Part shown: one piece after another, positions 32,922 through 41,556 of the stretch
How positions within the stretch are numbered: position 1 is the stretch's first letter
Layout of the letters: the number at the start of each line of letters is the position of its first letter
DNA from: Paenibacillus agilis
Lineage (GTDB): Bacteria; Bacillota; Bacilli; Paenibacillales; Paenibacillaceae
Assembly (NCBI RefSeq): GCF_007786455.1
Contig: NZ_VNJK01000004.1
Location: 62,001 to 126,000 of the forward strand
Direction: 5' to 3'
DNA length: 64,000 nt
Notes under the pieces: generated by a model
Told to the model about the DNA's origin: nothing
Databases searched by the model: none
Seen by the model: the letters and a program-made list of their open reading frames with translations, nothing else
Program-made: the position numbers and the translations under genes

Positions 32922-34424
32922 ATGAAAATTTCAAAACATGTAAAAGGCACAAAATTGCTCGCGAGTTTACTAGTTATTTTGCACTTGTTTACGTATTCCA
33001 ACATTTCTGTCGCTGCAGCAAATGAAGGTAATGATATCGATACCGGTATCGCGAGCCTGAATTATGATCGCAATGAAGTCTTGGCTGTAAAAGGTGATCA
33101 GATCAGTAGTTTTGTTCCGAAAGAAGGTCTCCAATCAAATGGTAAATTTATTGTGGTTGAACGCGAGAAAAAATCACTCGCCACTTCACCAGTAGATATA
33201 TCCATTATTGATTCGATGACAAATCGAACGTACCCAGGTGCCATACAGCTTGCAAATCAATCCTTCGCGGATAATCAGCCAGACTTGATTATGGCTAAAA
33301 GGCAACCATTAGATATCAGTATTGATTTGCCTGGATTGAAAAATGAAAATACGATTACGGTTCAAAATCCAACTTACAGCAGTGTTTCGGGTGCAGTGGA
33401 TCAACTAGTATCGACTTGGGTTGATAAATATTCATCCACTCATACATTGCCTGCAAGGCTGCAATATGCAGAATCTATGGTTCATAGCAAAAATCAAATA
33501 GCGAGTGCGCTTAATGTGAACGCTCAAGTGCTTAACAATACGTTGGGTATCGACTTTAACGCGGTTGAAAGCGGCGAGAAAAAAGTGATGGTAGCTGCTT
33601 ACAAGCAAATTTTTTATACGGTAAATGCAGCTCTTCCTAACAATCCATCGGATCTTTTCGATCAAAGCGTGACGTTCAATGAACTAGTTCGAAAAGGAGT
33701 AAGCAATGAATCTCCGCCTTTGATGGTGTCTAATGTTGCTTATGGCAGAACGATTTACGTTAAGTTGGAGACTACTTCGAAGAGCAGTGATGTCCAAGCC
33801 GCATTTAAAGCGCTGCTCCGTGATTCTAGCGTACAGTCCAGCGGACAGTACAAAGACATTTATGAGAATAGTTCATTTACTGCTGTAGTATTAGGCGGGG
33901 ATGCACAGACACATAACCAAATCGTCACGAAAGACTTTAATGTCATCCAAAATATCATCAAAGACAATGCGCAGTTTAGCCCCAGAAATCCAGCTTACCC
34001 AATATCCTATACAAGTGTGTTTTTGAAAGACAATGCGGTTGCTGCTGTTCGCAACAATACAGAGTATATCGAGACAAAATCGACCGAATATACAAAAGGT
34101 AAAATTACGCTAAATCATTATGGTGCATATGTAGCTGAGTTTGAAGTGTCTTGGGATGAAGTTACCTATGATGCAAATGGACAAGAAATTATTACTCATA
34201 AGGTGTGGGAAGAAAGCGGCTGGAATAAAACCGCATCTTTCTCGACAGAGATTCCACTTCCACCTAACGCTAGAAATATAAAGATTTTGGCAAGAGAATG
34301 CACAGGTCTGGCTTGGGACTGGTGGAGAACCGTTATAAATGAAACGGATGTACCATTAACTAGCCATATTAAAGTTTCTATAGGTGGAACAACATTGCAC
34401 CCAACAGGATCGATTACTTATTAA
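32922..34424 (+). CDS. Cholesterol-dependent cytolysin (thiol-activated, alveolysin-like)
   Basis: 500 residues from ATG 32922, with GGGGGAGG before it. A signal peptide (about 1-34) precedes a mature toxin of about 465 residues. The cholesterol-dependent cytolysin hallmark undecapeptide is [11 protein letters not shown] at 459-469, and the cholesterol-recognition Thr-Leu pair is T491/L492. The family binds membrane cholesterol, oligomerises and opens large beta-barrel pores in animal cells. Length matches alveolysin of Paenibacillus alvei (about 501). The canonical undecapeptide has Glu where this has Asp (WEWWR to WDWWR), a conservative change that may tune activity. The single Cys is kept, so thiol activation should apply. 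It is monocistronic, with a strong terminator. Confidence 0.95.
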   Translation: MKISKHVKGTKLLASLLVILHLFTYSNISVAAANEGNDIDTGIASLNYDRNEVLAVKGDQISSFVPKEGLQSNGKFIVVEREKKSLATSPVDISIIDSMTNRTYPGAIQLANQSFADNQPDLIMAKRQPLDISIDLPGLKNENTITVQNPTYSSVSGAVDQLVSTWVDKYSSTHTLPARLQYAESMVHSKNQIASALNVNAQVLNNTLGIDFNAVESGEKKVMVAAYKQIFYTVNAALPNNPSDLFDQSVTFNELVRKGVSNESPPLMVSNVAYGRTIYVKLETTSKSSDVQAAFKALLRDSSVQSSGQYKDIYENSSFTAVVLGGDAQTHNQIVTKDFNVIQNIIKDNAQFSPRNPAYPISYTSVFLKDNAVAAVRNNTEYIETKSTEYTKGKITLNHYGAYVAEFEVSWDEVTYDANGQEIITHKVWEESGWNKTASFSTEIPLPPNARNIKILARECTGLAWDWWRTVINETDVPLTSHIKVSIGGTTLHPTGSITY

Positions 34425-34435
34425 TTACTGCTGAA

Positions 34436-34472
34436 AAATCTCCCCATTCATCTGGGGAGATTTCTTTTTTTG
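34436..34472 (+). terminator. Terminator of the cytolysin gene
   Basis: Perfect 10-bp arms (AAATCTCCCC / GGGGAGATTT), 8-nt loop, then CTTTTTTT. Confidence 0.92.
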
Positions 34473-34680
34473 ATAAAAAGTTAATCCGTAAAGTCTCTAG
34501 TTGAAAGTCGTGGACACATTTTTTGGATACCTTGACATTGTATAATGTTGAACAGCCCCGCTATTCAGATGATGGGCTGCTTTCAAATCTCGGACTGAGT
34601 ATGTGGCATTCGTACTAAATTTTAACTCATACGATATCGTTATCATTCATATCGGATTTCGAACTATGTAAGAGTAAGGT

Positions 34681-34890
34681 TTAAAATAAACCAGGGAACG
34701 TTTTGCCCAGCATTATGACGATAAGGTAGAAACAGAAAATAGAAAATATGGCGGAACCAATGCCAAGACCAATCTTGCGCTGCTGCATAAAACGAATGCT
34801 AATAATTAAAATTCCTGCGTTAACAACGACCAATATAATGGACATGGACACAATTGCAATCCAATATAAAATGCGAAAAAGTTCTTCCAT
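34681..34890 (-). CDS. Small membrane protein of unknown function, 69 aa
   Basis: 69 residues with two hydrophobic helices: about 8-33 (YWIAIVSMSIILVVVNAGIL) and about 43-63 (GIGSAIFSIFCFYLIVIMLG), joined by a basic loop MQQRKIG. AAGGAG lies 9 nt before the ATG, so translation is likely. No family is recognised. It stands alone between the cytolysin and the ATP-grasp gene and is divergent from the latter. A link with the toxin is not supported by strand or spacing. Confidence 0.62.
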   Translation of the reverse strand: MEELFRILYWIAIVSMSIILVVVNAGILIISIRFMQQRKIGLGIGSAIFSIFCFYLIVIMLGKTFPGLF

Positions 34891-35125
34891 TCCGTTCTCT
34901 CCTTGCCTATGAAGGTATGTTCAATCCAGATAACAATTCTATTCAATATCAAATTCCCATCCCCTCTACGATACCATCCTAATATTGGGAATGACAATCC
35001 CTGAATGTATGAATACGTCGAATAGTATCTGAAATAATTAGGCTCTCTACTTGGACTAGGGTACAAGAAGCGGGCATGTACACTGAGTACTGTATAGAAT
35101 GACGGTACAGGAAAGGGGGATCGGG

Positions 35126-35788
35126 ATGGAAGGAACACAAGTTGCCAGCAAGTGGGTAAAGACAGAGGCACTTCTATCCGACGCTCGTGTAGCCTCGCAC
35201 ATACCGCTAACTCGCATGTATTCGCCAGAACAGCTCCAGCGGATGTTAAATGAGTTTGGGTTTGTGGTCATCAAGCCGGTTATAGGTGGTGGTGGTTACG
35301 GCGTTATAAAAGTCACGAAAACACATAGTTCCTACTCCTTTACCTCGTTATCAAGTACGCTAACTTTTTCTTCCTTTCAGGCTCTTATTCGAGCGTTAGC
35401 TAAAGCGAAAAAGAAGCGTAAATATTTGATTCAACAAGGTATTCATTTGGCTACCATTTCAGGCAGGCCAATTGATTATAGGGTTAAAGTCATTAAGAAA
35501 GACGGTATTTGGGTTTTCCGGGCGATTGTAGGTCGATTAGCGAAAGATGGACTATTCGTTACGAATTTATCTAAAGGCGGAAAGCAGCTTACTTCTAGCG
35601 AAGCTCTCAGTCTCTCGCTATCTGAGGATGTAGTAGATACAAAAAGAGAAGAAATGAAGCAATTAACCCGAATTTGCACTGAAATTATGGAGGAAAGGTT
35701 TCCTGGCGTTGGTAGATTGGGATTTGATTATGGAATAGATCAAGAAGGGATCATATGGATATTGGAAGTGAATACGAAGCCTCGGTGA
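35126..35788 (+). CDS. YheC/YheD-type ATP-grasp protein, spore-coat associated
   Basis: 220 residues from ATG 35126, with AAAGGGGG before it. ATP-grasp fold: the Gly-rich nucleotide loop is KPVIGGGGYGVIKV, DYRVKVIKK follows, and the metal-binding end is GFDYGIDQEGIIWILEVNTK. The YheC/D family is linked to the spore coat in Bacillus and is thought to be a ligase of peptide-like bonds; the substrate is unknown. This copy is shorter than YheC or YheD (about 360-450 aa) and lacks their N-terminal domain. It ends at a clear terminator. Confidence 0.8.
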   Translation: MEGTQVASKWVKTEALLSDARVASHIPLTRMYSPEQLQRMLNEFGFVVIKPVIGGGGYGVIKVTKTHSSYSFTSLSSTLTFSSFQALIRALAKAKKKRKYLIQQGIHLATISGRPIDYRVKVIKKDGIWVFRAIVGRLAKDGLFVTNLSKGGKQLTSSEALSLSLSEDVVDTKREEMKQLTRICTEIMEERFPGVGRLGFDYGIDQEGIIWILEVNTKPR

Positions 35789-35822
35789 TGAGGACAGGGG
35801 AGTAAATAGAAATCTAAATTAG

Positions 35823-35865
35823 GAATCTATCAGCTTGTAAATAAGTTGATAGATTCTATTTTTAT
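35823..35865 (+). terminator. Terminator of the ATP-grasp gene
   Basis: 14-bp arms (GAATCTATCAGCTT / AAGTTGATAGATTC, one G-U pair), 6-nt loop, then TATTTTTAT. Confidence 0.85.
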
Positions 35866-35925
35866 AGGATTAAAAACTGATTAAACATTTTTATGTTAGA
35901 AAACAACAAAATGATGTGAATATAA

Positions 35926-36013
35926 ATATCCACATTATACCACCTAATGGGTAAGCGATTCCGACAGTTATCAACATTGTATGCACAATTTTTCCACAAT
36001 TTGCTGTGGATAA
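35926..36013. promoter_or_regulatory. Cluster of four DnaA boxes before sda
   Basis: Four TTATNCACA-like sites lie within 88 nt: ATATCCACA at 35926, TTATCAACA at 35968, TTTTCCACA at 35990 and a perfect TGTGGATAA (reverse) at 36005. In B. subtilis sda is activated by DnaA through such boxes, so the array supports both the gene call and replication-linked control. Confidence 0.8.
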
Positions 36014-36021
36014 CAGAACGC

Positions 36022-36051
36022 TTGTTCTGAGAAATAAGGCCATGCTATAGT
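36022..36051 (+). promoter_or_regulatory. sda promoter
   Basis: TTGTTC, 18-nt spacer, TATAGT, just after the last DnaA box and 39 nt before the ATG. Confidence 0.6.
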
Positions 36052-36089
36052 GAATTTGTAAGGAAATATGAGGAAAGGTTGTGGTTGTG

Positions 36090-36230
36090 ATGGCATTACT
36101 TTCCGATGAGATGCTTTTTGAATCGTATTCTCAAGCGGTACGTTTGCAACTGGATGAGGAATTCATTGCATTGTTGCTCGCGGAAATGCAAAGACGCCGT
36201 CTTCGTCCGACCATCCCGCAGTACCATTAA
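36090..36230 (+). CDS. sda: Sporulation histidine kinase inhibitor Sda
   Basis: 46 residues, a gene easily overlooked. Its core LSDEMLFESYSQAVRLQLDE aligns well with B. subtilis Sda ([20 protein letters not shown] from memory), followed by FIALLLAEMQRRRL against FIELIENEIKRRSL. Sda is a helical hairpin that binds the dimerisation domain of the sporulation kinase KinA and stops phosphorelay when replication is impaired. AGGAAAGG is 11 nt before ATG 36090. In-frame GTGs at 36081 and 36087 are alternative starts. Four DnaA boxes and a promoter lie just upstream, as expected for a checkpoint gene. Confidence 0.93.
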   Translation: MALLSDEMLFESYSQAVRLQLDEEFIALLLAEMQRRRLRPTIPQYH

Positions 36231-36272
36231 TCCTCATGATGTACATTTCCCAATAGAGAGAATCCTGTTGTT

Positions 36273-36554
36273 CTATATGATATGCTGCCCGTCCTCGAAT
36301 TTATGACCATTTACGTAAGAGAGGTTTTGGCAGGATACACAATAGAACAAATGCAGGCAGACTCCGTTATTATCTTCTTCTGTTGAGGCGACACTCGATA
36401 AAACAGGAGCTGGTACTGACGGCAACTCTTGATAAGGTTCATACGGTCCAGTATAGTCATCTCGTTTGCCGCAGTCGACGGCAGGGTTCAAGCAGTTAGG
36501 GCATAAACATTCCGGACTGACGAAGCCGTTGCACAGTGGACAAACATTAAACAA
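36273..36554 (-). CDS. Small Cys-rich, zinc-ribbon-like protein, 93 aa
   Basis: 93 residues from TTG 36554; GGAGGT lies 8 nt upstream. There are nine cysteines arranged as CPLC, CLCPNC, C, C and CVSC, which look like two zinc-binding knuckle pairs at the ends joined by a Pro/Ser-rich, probably disordered linker (about 38-62). No known family is recognised. The ribosome site and start codon are both inside a long inverted repeat (36553-36598), so translation may be gated. It lies convergent with sda and downstream of the same-strand yumC gene. Confidence 0.65.
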   Translation of the reverse strand: MFNVCPLCNGFVSPECLCPNCLNPAVDCGKRDDYTGPYEPYQELPSVPAPVLSSVASTEEDNNGVCLHLFYCVSCQNLSYVNGHKFEDGQHII

Positions 36555-36598
36555 GGGTATCTACCTCCACACATAGATATATGGAGTAGGATACCCTT
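36553..36598 (-). promoter_or_regulatory. Hairpin covering the ribosome site of the Cys-rich gene
   Basis: AAGGGTATC and GATACCCTT form a perfect 9-bp base, with CTCC/GGAG pairing further in. On the minus strand the 3' arm contains both GGAGGT and the first bases of the TTG start. It could be a translation-control element or a leaky terminator of yumC, but the following U-tract is poor (GTTTAATG). Confidence 0.5.
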
Positions 36599-36664
36599 AC
36601 TTTATGCTTATTATGAGATAGTGAAAGCGCAAAGCTTATTTCCTTGTATGTGGTTCGTATCCGC

Positions 36665-37666
36665 TTAGCGTTTCATATTACTGCTATGTCCCGGAGATAG
36701 CTTCGCTGTCGGGTCAATGTACACCTTTGCATTGTTAATGGCAGTTGGTGCTTCACCGAAGCCAACCGCAATTAGCTTAAGCTTGCCCGGATAGGTGGTA
36801 ACATCTCCTGCAGCGAAAATACCCGCAACATTCGTTTCCATACGTGAATCGACCACGATTGAACCGCCTTCGATATGTATGCCCCATTCCGAGATAGGTC
36901 CTAACGAGGATACAAATCCGAAATTGACAATAACAGCATCTACTTCAATGTCAGTTGTTTCTTTTGTCTTTACATCGCTAATCGTCACACGTTCAATGCG
37001 TTCTTCACCATGCAGCTGTACAATTTCTGTAGGTGTGATCACGTTGACTTTGGAGTTTATCAATTGCTCAACACTGTGCTCATGCGCGCGGAACTTGTCA
37101 CGACGGTGAATAAGGGTAACCTGCTCAGCGATAGGCTCCAACATAAGTGACCAGTCTACAGCAGAATCACCGCCACCGCTAATAAGAACCTTCTGTCCTT
37201 TGAACTTTTGCAAGTCATTTACGAAATAATAAAGATTAGCCTTCTCGAATGCAGCTGCTTCAGGTAAGTCAAGTCTACGTGGTTCAAAAGCTCCGATACC
37301 AGCCGTGATGATAACAGCACGCGCGTAGTGCGTTTCCTTGTCCGTCTTAATTTCGAATAAACGCTCATCGAGTTTATTGACTTGAAGCACCTTTTCTTCA
37401 AGACATACATCAGGGTTGAAGTGATCCATTTGTTCCTTAAGGCGATCTACTAATTCTTGCGCAGTAACCTGAGGGAAGCCGGCAACGTCATAAATATATT
37501 TTTCCGGATATAAAGCAGCAAGCTGTCCGCCAAGTTGGGGCATACTCTCGATAATTCGTACTGATGCTTGCCTCATACCACCGTAGAAAGCCGCAAACAT
37601 ACCTGCAGGCCCGCCGCCGATGATAATGATGTCGGTTATATCTTGATGAGTAGATGTTGTCGTCAA
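36665..37666 (-). CDS. Ferredoxin/flavodoxin-NADP+ reductase (YumC type)
   Basis: 333 residues from TTG 37666, with GGAGG 8 nt upstream. A thioredoxin-reductase-like FAD protein without the CxxC redox pair, as in YumC-type FNR: FAD loop [25 protein letters not shown] loop [15 protein letters not shown] and the second FAD contact [17 protein letters not shown]. It shuttles electrons between NADPH and ferredoxin or flavodoxin, feeding Fe-S and radical-SAM enzymes. In B. subtilis yumC lies near yumB, as it does here (NDH-2 at 38191). Confidence 0.92.
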   Translation of the reverse strand: MTTTSTHQDITDIIIIGGGPAGMFAAFYGGMRQASVRIIESMPQLGGQLAALYPEKYIYDVAGFPQVTAQELVDRLKEQMDHFNPDVCLEEKVLQVNKLDERLFEIKTDKETHYARAVIITAGIGAFEPRRLDLPEAAAFEKANLYYFVNDLQKFKGQKVLISGGGDSAVDWSLMLEPIAEQVTLIHRRDKFRAHEHSVEQLINSKVNVITPTEIVQLHGEERIERVTISDVKTKETTDIEVDAVIVNFGFVSSLGPISEWGIHIEGGSIVVDSRMETNVAGIFAAGDVTTYPGKLKLIAVGFGEAPTAINNAKVYIDPTAKLSPGHSSNMKR

Positions 37667-38190
37667 ATTGCACACCTCCAAATAGTGGGTGACCATAAAT
37701 ATGGATGCACATTGGTTAGGATATAAATATGTATTTATTATAATCCTATCGTTTTAATTATCAAATGGCACATTTACATAATATGCAATGACACCCCAAA
37801 ATAAAAACCTTCAATAATGCAAAAGCTATTTCATGACACCGTAATGAATATATAAAATGGGTAACAAATTATTAAGAATCTTCAATTTAAAGCGCTTACA
37901 ATTGTGAACTGGATCATTTTTTCCTTGTATTTTCAGCAAATAATCGTTATGATTGCAGTTGGATTTGCAATTTTCACGAATGCTGAGAATTGTATGGATT
38001 ACCCCAATATATCGTATCGGGATCGTTCGGTGTTGTATGTGATCGATGTAATACTGTAAGCCTGACATATTACAGGACCATGAGCATGTATAGTCATTTA
38101 TGTGGTGTTTTTCACACATTAATATATCGGGCAAATGGTGTATCAACAGAGATGTTCAGCCGAATCGACGCGGAAGGAGACGAGACAATA
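37667..38190. other. Divergent regulatory region between yumC and ndh, about 520 nt
   Basis: No gene is supported. An imperfect dyad (TAGGATATAA ... TTATAATCCTA, 37719-37751) lies just before yumC. A cre-like site lies at 37887. The 200 nt before ndh are open in one frame from 37990, but no ribosome site supports reading it. Confidence 0.5.
37887..37900 (+). promoter_or_regulatory. Candidate cre (CcpA) site before ndh
   Basis: TTAAAGCGCTTACA matches TGNAARCGNWWWCA at 13 of 14 positions. Confidence 0.4.
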
Positions 38191-39387
38191 ATGAGCCATA
38201 TTCCTAAGGTTGTTATTTTAGGTGCAGGTTACGGTGGTCTTATGGCCGCTAAGCGTCTACAAAAAGAATTGAATTATAACGAGGCTGATGTAACACTAGT
38301 CAGCAAACATGAGTATCACTACTTTACAACTCATCTCCACATGCCAGCTGCTGGTACGGACAAGCTGGAGAACTCTTATGTAGAAATTACAAAATTGATT
38401 GATGAGTTCAAAATTGACTTCGTCAAATCTACAGTTCAGGAAATTCGTCCTGAAGAAAAGAAAGTCGTTCTTGAAGATGGCGCATTGTCTTATGACTACT
38501 TGATTATCGGTCTTGGCGGCGAGCCAGAGACGTTCGGCATTCCAGGTTTGGCTGAGCATGCGATGACTATCCGCAGCATCAACTCTGTTAAAGCTATTCG
38601 TGAGCATATCGAAGAGCAATTCAAATTGTTCAAACAAGATCAAACTCGCGTTGATCGTTTGACGTTTGTTGTCGGCGGTGCAGGCTTTACAGGTATCGAG
38701 TTTGTTGGTGAGCTAGCTGATCGTATTCCTGAGCTTTGCCGTGAGCACAACATCGACCGTTCCTTGGTTAAAATATACAACATTGAAGCGGCTCCAACAG
38801 CTCTTCCAGGCTTCGATCCGAAACTGGTTGACTATGCAATGAAAGTGCTTCAAGACAAAGGTGTAACATTCAAAATCGCTACTGCTATTAAAGAGTGCAC
38901 ACCAGAAGGCGTTCTTTTGGCTACGGAAGAAGAAATCAAGTCCGCTACAGTTGTATGGACAGGTGGCGTACGTGGTAACCGCTTGATTGAGCAAGCAGGC
39001 TTCGAAGCAATGCGCGGCCGTGTAAAAGTGGATGAGCATTTGCGTGCTCCAGGACATGACAATGTATTCATTATCGGGGATAACTCTTTGATGATTAATA
39101 CAGCTATCGACCGTCCTTACCCGCCAACAGCTCAAATGGCGATGCAGCAAGGACCTGTTGCAGCAAGCAATATCGTTGCTTCTATTCGTAAGCAACCACT
39201 CAAGACGTTCACGTTCCAGAACAAAGGAACAGTAGCTTCTTTGGGTAAAGGTCAAGCAATTGGTGTTGTTGGTAATACGAAGCTTACAGGCTTCATGGCA
39301 GCACAATTGAAAAAAGTTATTGATATTCGCTGGTTGTTCATCATCGGTGGTATTTCCTTGGCACTTCGTAAAGGGAAGTTCTTCTAA
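38191..39387 (+). CDS. Type II NADH:quinone oxidoreductase (NDH-2, YumB/Ndh-like)
   Basis: 398 residues from ATG 38191, with AAGGAG about 11 nt upstream. Two Rossmann folds: FAD loop VVILGAGYGGLMAAKRL and NADH loop VVGGAGFTGIEFVGEL. The quinone-site signature is YPPTAQMAMQQG. The C-terminal 45 residues (AQLKKVIDIRWLFIIGGISL) form the membrane-binding end typical of respiratory NDH-2. It passes electrons from NADH to menaquinone without pumping protons. The small gene at 39391 starts 3 nt after its stop and is probably cotranslated. Confidence 0.93.
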   Translation: MSHIPKVVILGAGYGGLMAAKRLQKELNYNEADVTLVSKHEYHYFTTHLHMPAAGTDKLENSYVEITKLIDEFKIDFVKSTVQEIRPEEKKVVLEDGALSYDYLIIGLGGEPETFGIPGLAEHAMTIRSINSVKAIREHIEEQFKLFKQDQTRVDRLTFVVGGAGFTGIEFVGELADRIPELCREHNIDRSLVKIYNIEAAPTALPGFDPKLVDYAMKVLQDKGVTFKIATAIKECTPEGVLLATEEEIKSATVVWTGGVRGNRLIEQAGFEAMRGRVKVDEHLRAPGHDNVFIIGDNSLMINTAIDRPYPPTAQMAMQQGPVAASNIVASIRKQPLKTFTFQNKGTVASLGKGQAIGVVGNTKLTGFMAAQLKKVIDIRWLFIIGGISLALRKGKFF

Positions 39388-39390
39388 GCG

Positions 39391-39642
39391 ATGAGACACT
39401 GCAGCGTGCAAGTTCGAGGATTGTTGACGCGCGATGAGCTGGATCGTTACAACGCGCTTATGGAAGTCGGCTCTTTTCTGGAGTCCCAGAACCGTCATGA
39501 TCTGGCTTATACGGTGCAGAAAGAAGTTGATCTGCTCATTCAGCCAGGCATTGAACGACTGAAAGAAAAAAGTCGTGAACGGGATAGAATGACCGAGCAA
39601 TATTTGGCATCATTGGATGATCAGGATGACGATGATAACTAA
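39391..39642 (+). CDS. Small acidic protein downstream of ndh, 83 aa
   Basis: 83 residues, soluble and helical, with an acidic tail (LASLDDQDDDDN). No family is recognised. The ATG lies 3 nt after the ndh stop without a strong ribosome site of its own, so it probably depends on translational coupling. Possible roles as a partner or regulator of NDH-2 are inferred only from this tight link. A strong hairpin follows the stop. Confidence 0.65.
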   Translation: MRHCSVQVRGLLTRDELDRYNALMEVGSFLESQNRHDLAYTVQKEVDLLIQPGIERLKEKSRERDRMTEQYLASLDDQDDDDN

Positions 39643-39650
39643 GTGGATGT

Positions 39651-39686
39651 ACCGCCCTAGGATAACTTATCTTAGGGCGGTTTTTG
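39651..39686 (+). terminator. Terminator of the ndh operon
   Basis: 14-bp arms (ACCGCCCTAGGATA / TATCTTAGGGCGGT, one G-U pair), 3-nt loop, five T residues. Confidence 0.9.
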
Positions 39687-39723
39687 CTATATGGTCATCA
39701 TTGAGGTTGGCGCTGACGAACGA

Positions 39724-39765
39724 AAAAGCTCCCTTCATCTTTTCAGATAAGGGAGCTTTTATTTG
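39724..39765. terminator. Terminator of hemQ, usable on both strands
   Basis: Perfect 12-bp arms (AAAAGCTCCCTT / AAGGGAGCTTTT). A T-run follows on the minus strand and TTTTATTTG on the plus strand. Confidence 0.85.
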
Positions 39766-39773
39766 TTCTATTA

Positions 39774-40523
39774 TTATTTCAACATATCTTTAAGATGGTC
39801 AGGTGTTAGTCGGTTACCGACATAGAAGGAACCGAACTCGCCGAAGCGAGCACTAACTTCATCGAAGCGCATTTCATATACAAGCTTCTTGAAATGAAGT
39901 GGGTCATCACTGAACAGCGTTACGCCCCATTCCCAATCGTCCAAGCCGACGGAACCGGTAATAATCTGTTTTACTTTACCTGCGTAGCCTCGTCCAATCA
40001 TGCTGTGGCTGCGCATCATGCCGCGTCTTTCTTCGACGGACAGCATGTACCAGTTGTCTTGCAGATCCCGCTTCTTATTCATCGGATAGAAGCAAATATG
40101 CTTCGCTTGCGGAAGAATCGGCTTCAGACGTGCAAGCACTTCTGGGTTCTCCATCGGATCTTCTGTTGACCCTGGCTTCGTCATGTAGTTGCTGAGCTCT
40201 ACGATACTTACGTAGGAATAAGTCGGAATTGTAAAGCGAGCAAACGCAGACTTATTCAGCTCAGTCTCCAGCGCATTAAGTTCTTCCAGCGTTTCACGCA
40301 GGTGGAAGATCACGAAATCTGCTTTTTGACCAATGATGCTGTACACGACTGTACTGCCTTGATTATCGTTCTCTGTTTGCTTCCATTGTTCCCATAACGT
40401 TTGCAACTCATCTAATGCATGAGCACGCTCTTCCTCGTCAGCTTTATTCCATAGCGCCCAGTTCATCGTGCGGAAATCATGCAGGGCGTACCAACCTTCA
40501 AGTGTCTTTGTTGCTTCACTCAT
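39774..40523 (-). CDS. hemQ: Coproheme decarboxylase HemQ
   Basis: About 249 residues from ATG 40523. Chlorite-dismutase-like fold with the HemQ features: [16 protein letters not shown] at the start, the reactive Tyr in [11 protein letters not shown], and the axial heme His in [14 protein letters not shown]. HemQ oxidatively removes two propionates from coproheme III to give heme b in the coproporphyrin-dependent route of monoderm bacteria. GGTGG lies 8 nt before the ATG. It is monocistronic. Its place close to ndh and sdh fits supply of heme for respiration. Confidence 0.95.
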   Translation of the reverse strand: MSEATKTLEGWYALHDFRTMNWALWNKADEEERAHALDELQTLWEQWKQTENDNQGSTVVYSIIGQKADFVIFHLRETLEELNALETELNKSAFARFTIPTYSYVSIVELSNYMTKPGSTEDPMENPEVLARLKPILPQAKHICFYPMNKKRDLQDNWYMLSVEERRGMMRSHSMIGRGYAGKVKQIITGSVGLDDWEWGVTLFSDDPLHFKKLVYEMRFDEVSARFGEFGSFYVGNRLTPDHLKDMLK

Positions 40524-40796
40524 TATGTAAGCCACCATCCTTTGTTATGAGAGTTGTCTATATATAGTGTTGATTACGTTTCCAAACATTATCCACATTG
40601 TAGCCTATCTAAGTAGGCGCGGCAATGTACCTATGAGAAATGTCACCGAATGTTCGTTGATTTTTCAAGGAAGGAAAAGTAAAATGAATCGCGAAATAGG
40701 TAAATGTTGAGAAATGTCGATCGAGATAGGGATGTACATTTGTTCTCAGTAATCGGATTCAAGATTCAATGATTTGCAGCAGAGGGGGCATAATAA

Positions 40797-41090
40797 GTGG
40801 AGTGGTTGATGTATATCGTATTAATGGTACTGCTATTTGTAATGATGTTTGGTATTGGATTTATTTTAAATATGCTTATGAAAACAACCTGGTTTCCGAT
40901 GGTATTATATGTGGTCCTAGTCATTCCGTTAGCGATGTGGACGATGTGGGATAGTTCCTTGACGTTTGTAGGTAATGTGACCAACTATGGCTTTGTTGAT
41001 ATCTTAATCGCTATCTCAGGGTTATTTGGGGCGTATATTAGTGGAAAAACGATTGGCTATTTGCGAGTAGGCGGATATAAAATGTTCTAG
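40797..41090 (+). CDS. YuiB family membrane protein
   Basis: 97 residues from GTG 40797, with GGGGG 8 nt upstream. Three membrane helices: about 4-27 (YIVLMVLLFVMMFGIGFILN), 33-50 (FPMVLYVVLVIPLAMW) and 66-85. The sequence matches my memory of the YuiB family, conserved near yumB in Bacillales. Role unknown; the neighbourhood (ndh, yumC, hemQ) suggests respiration. No clear terminator follows. Confidence 0.78.
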   Translation: MEWLMYIVLMVLLFVMMFGIGFILNMLMKTTWFPMVLYVVLVIPLAMWTMWDSSLTFVGNVTNYGFVDILIAISGLFGAYISGKTIGYLRVGGYKMF

Positions 41091-41155
41091 TTGTTCTCTT
41101 TTTTGAATAAAAGTCCTGCGAGTATAGAAAGAATATCGTATGGGTCATAAGCGGG

Positions 41156-41184
41156 TTGACGGCTTTTAGCATCTTTTATATACT
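41156..41184 (+). promoter_or_regulatory. SigA promoter of the ABC-F leader
   Basis: TTGACG, 17-nt spacer, TATACT: near-consensus. It implies a leader of about 395 nt before the ABC-F start codon. Confidence 0.65.
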
Positions 41185-41189
41185 GGTGA

Positions 41190-41556
41190 CAACAGTGTTT
41201 GGTATTATTTACTGTATAACTGTATAAGACGAAGGAAAGGGTAAGGTACGCCGGACGATGGATAATAACTAATTTCGATCAGTTAATAACTGCATTTTTG
41301 AATCACATATCGATTCTTTAATGATAGTTCTGAGGGGATTAGTCTGTCTATTTACATCGACTCGTACGACTCTTGATGATGATACTAGGCGCTGTACACG
41401 TGAGTACAGTTTGGCCATGCGATTGCGTAATTGTGAGCACATTCATTCTACACGTTATTTATGATGTTACGTGTAGCTGTGTATCATTGCACATTGCAGA
41501 AGTGTCGTACATCCTGCCTATTCGTCTTGCAGGTGATGTAAATATCGCATAGCTAT
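41190..41556 (+). ncRNA. Long structured 5' leader of the ABC-F gene
   Basis: No gene above 60 codons is supported. The leader holds hairpins CTGTAC/GTACAG (near 41391) and CTACACGT/ACGTGTAG (near 41455). It also holds several short frames: MDNN from ATG 41259, MRLRNCEHIHSTRYL near 41418, and a 58-codon frame 41376-41552 ending just before the attenuator. None has a strong ribosome site. ABC-F resistance genes in Firmicutes are often controlled by ribosome stalling in such leaders. Confidence 0.5.

Noticed and set aside
34540-34590. Small RNA from a TATAAT-like element plus the CAGCCC/GGGCTG hairpin
   Set aside because: The -35 is poor and the hairpin lacks a T-run, so transcription and termination are both unsupported.
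32922-35788. A toxin island linking the cytolysin with its two neighbours
   Set aside because: The neighbours are on a different strand or behind a terminator, and neither the 69-residue membrane protein nor the ATP-grasp protein has features of toxin export or immunity.
38100-38125. Rex-type redox operator before ndh
   Set aside because: TGTGGTGTTTTTCACACA has only partial symmetry and does not fit the TTGTGAA-N4-TTCACAA consensus.
38713-39600. 295-codon minus-strand frame opposite ndh
   Set aside because: It has no conserved motif or ribosome site and lies entirely over a clear NDH-2 gene.
41376-41552. 58-codon frame in the ABC-F leader as an ordinary gene
   Set aside because: No ribosome site before any start; kept only as a possible leader frame.
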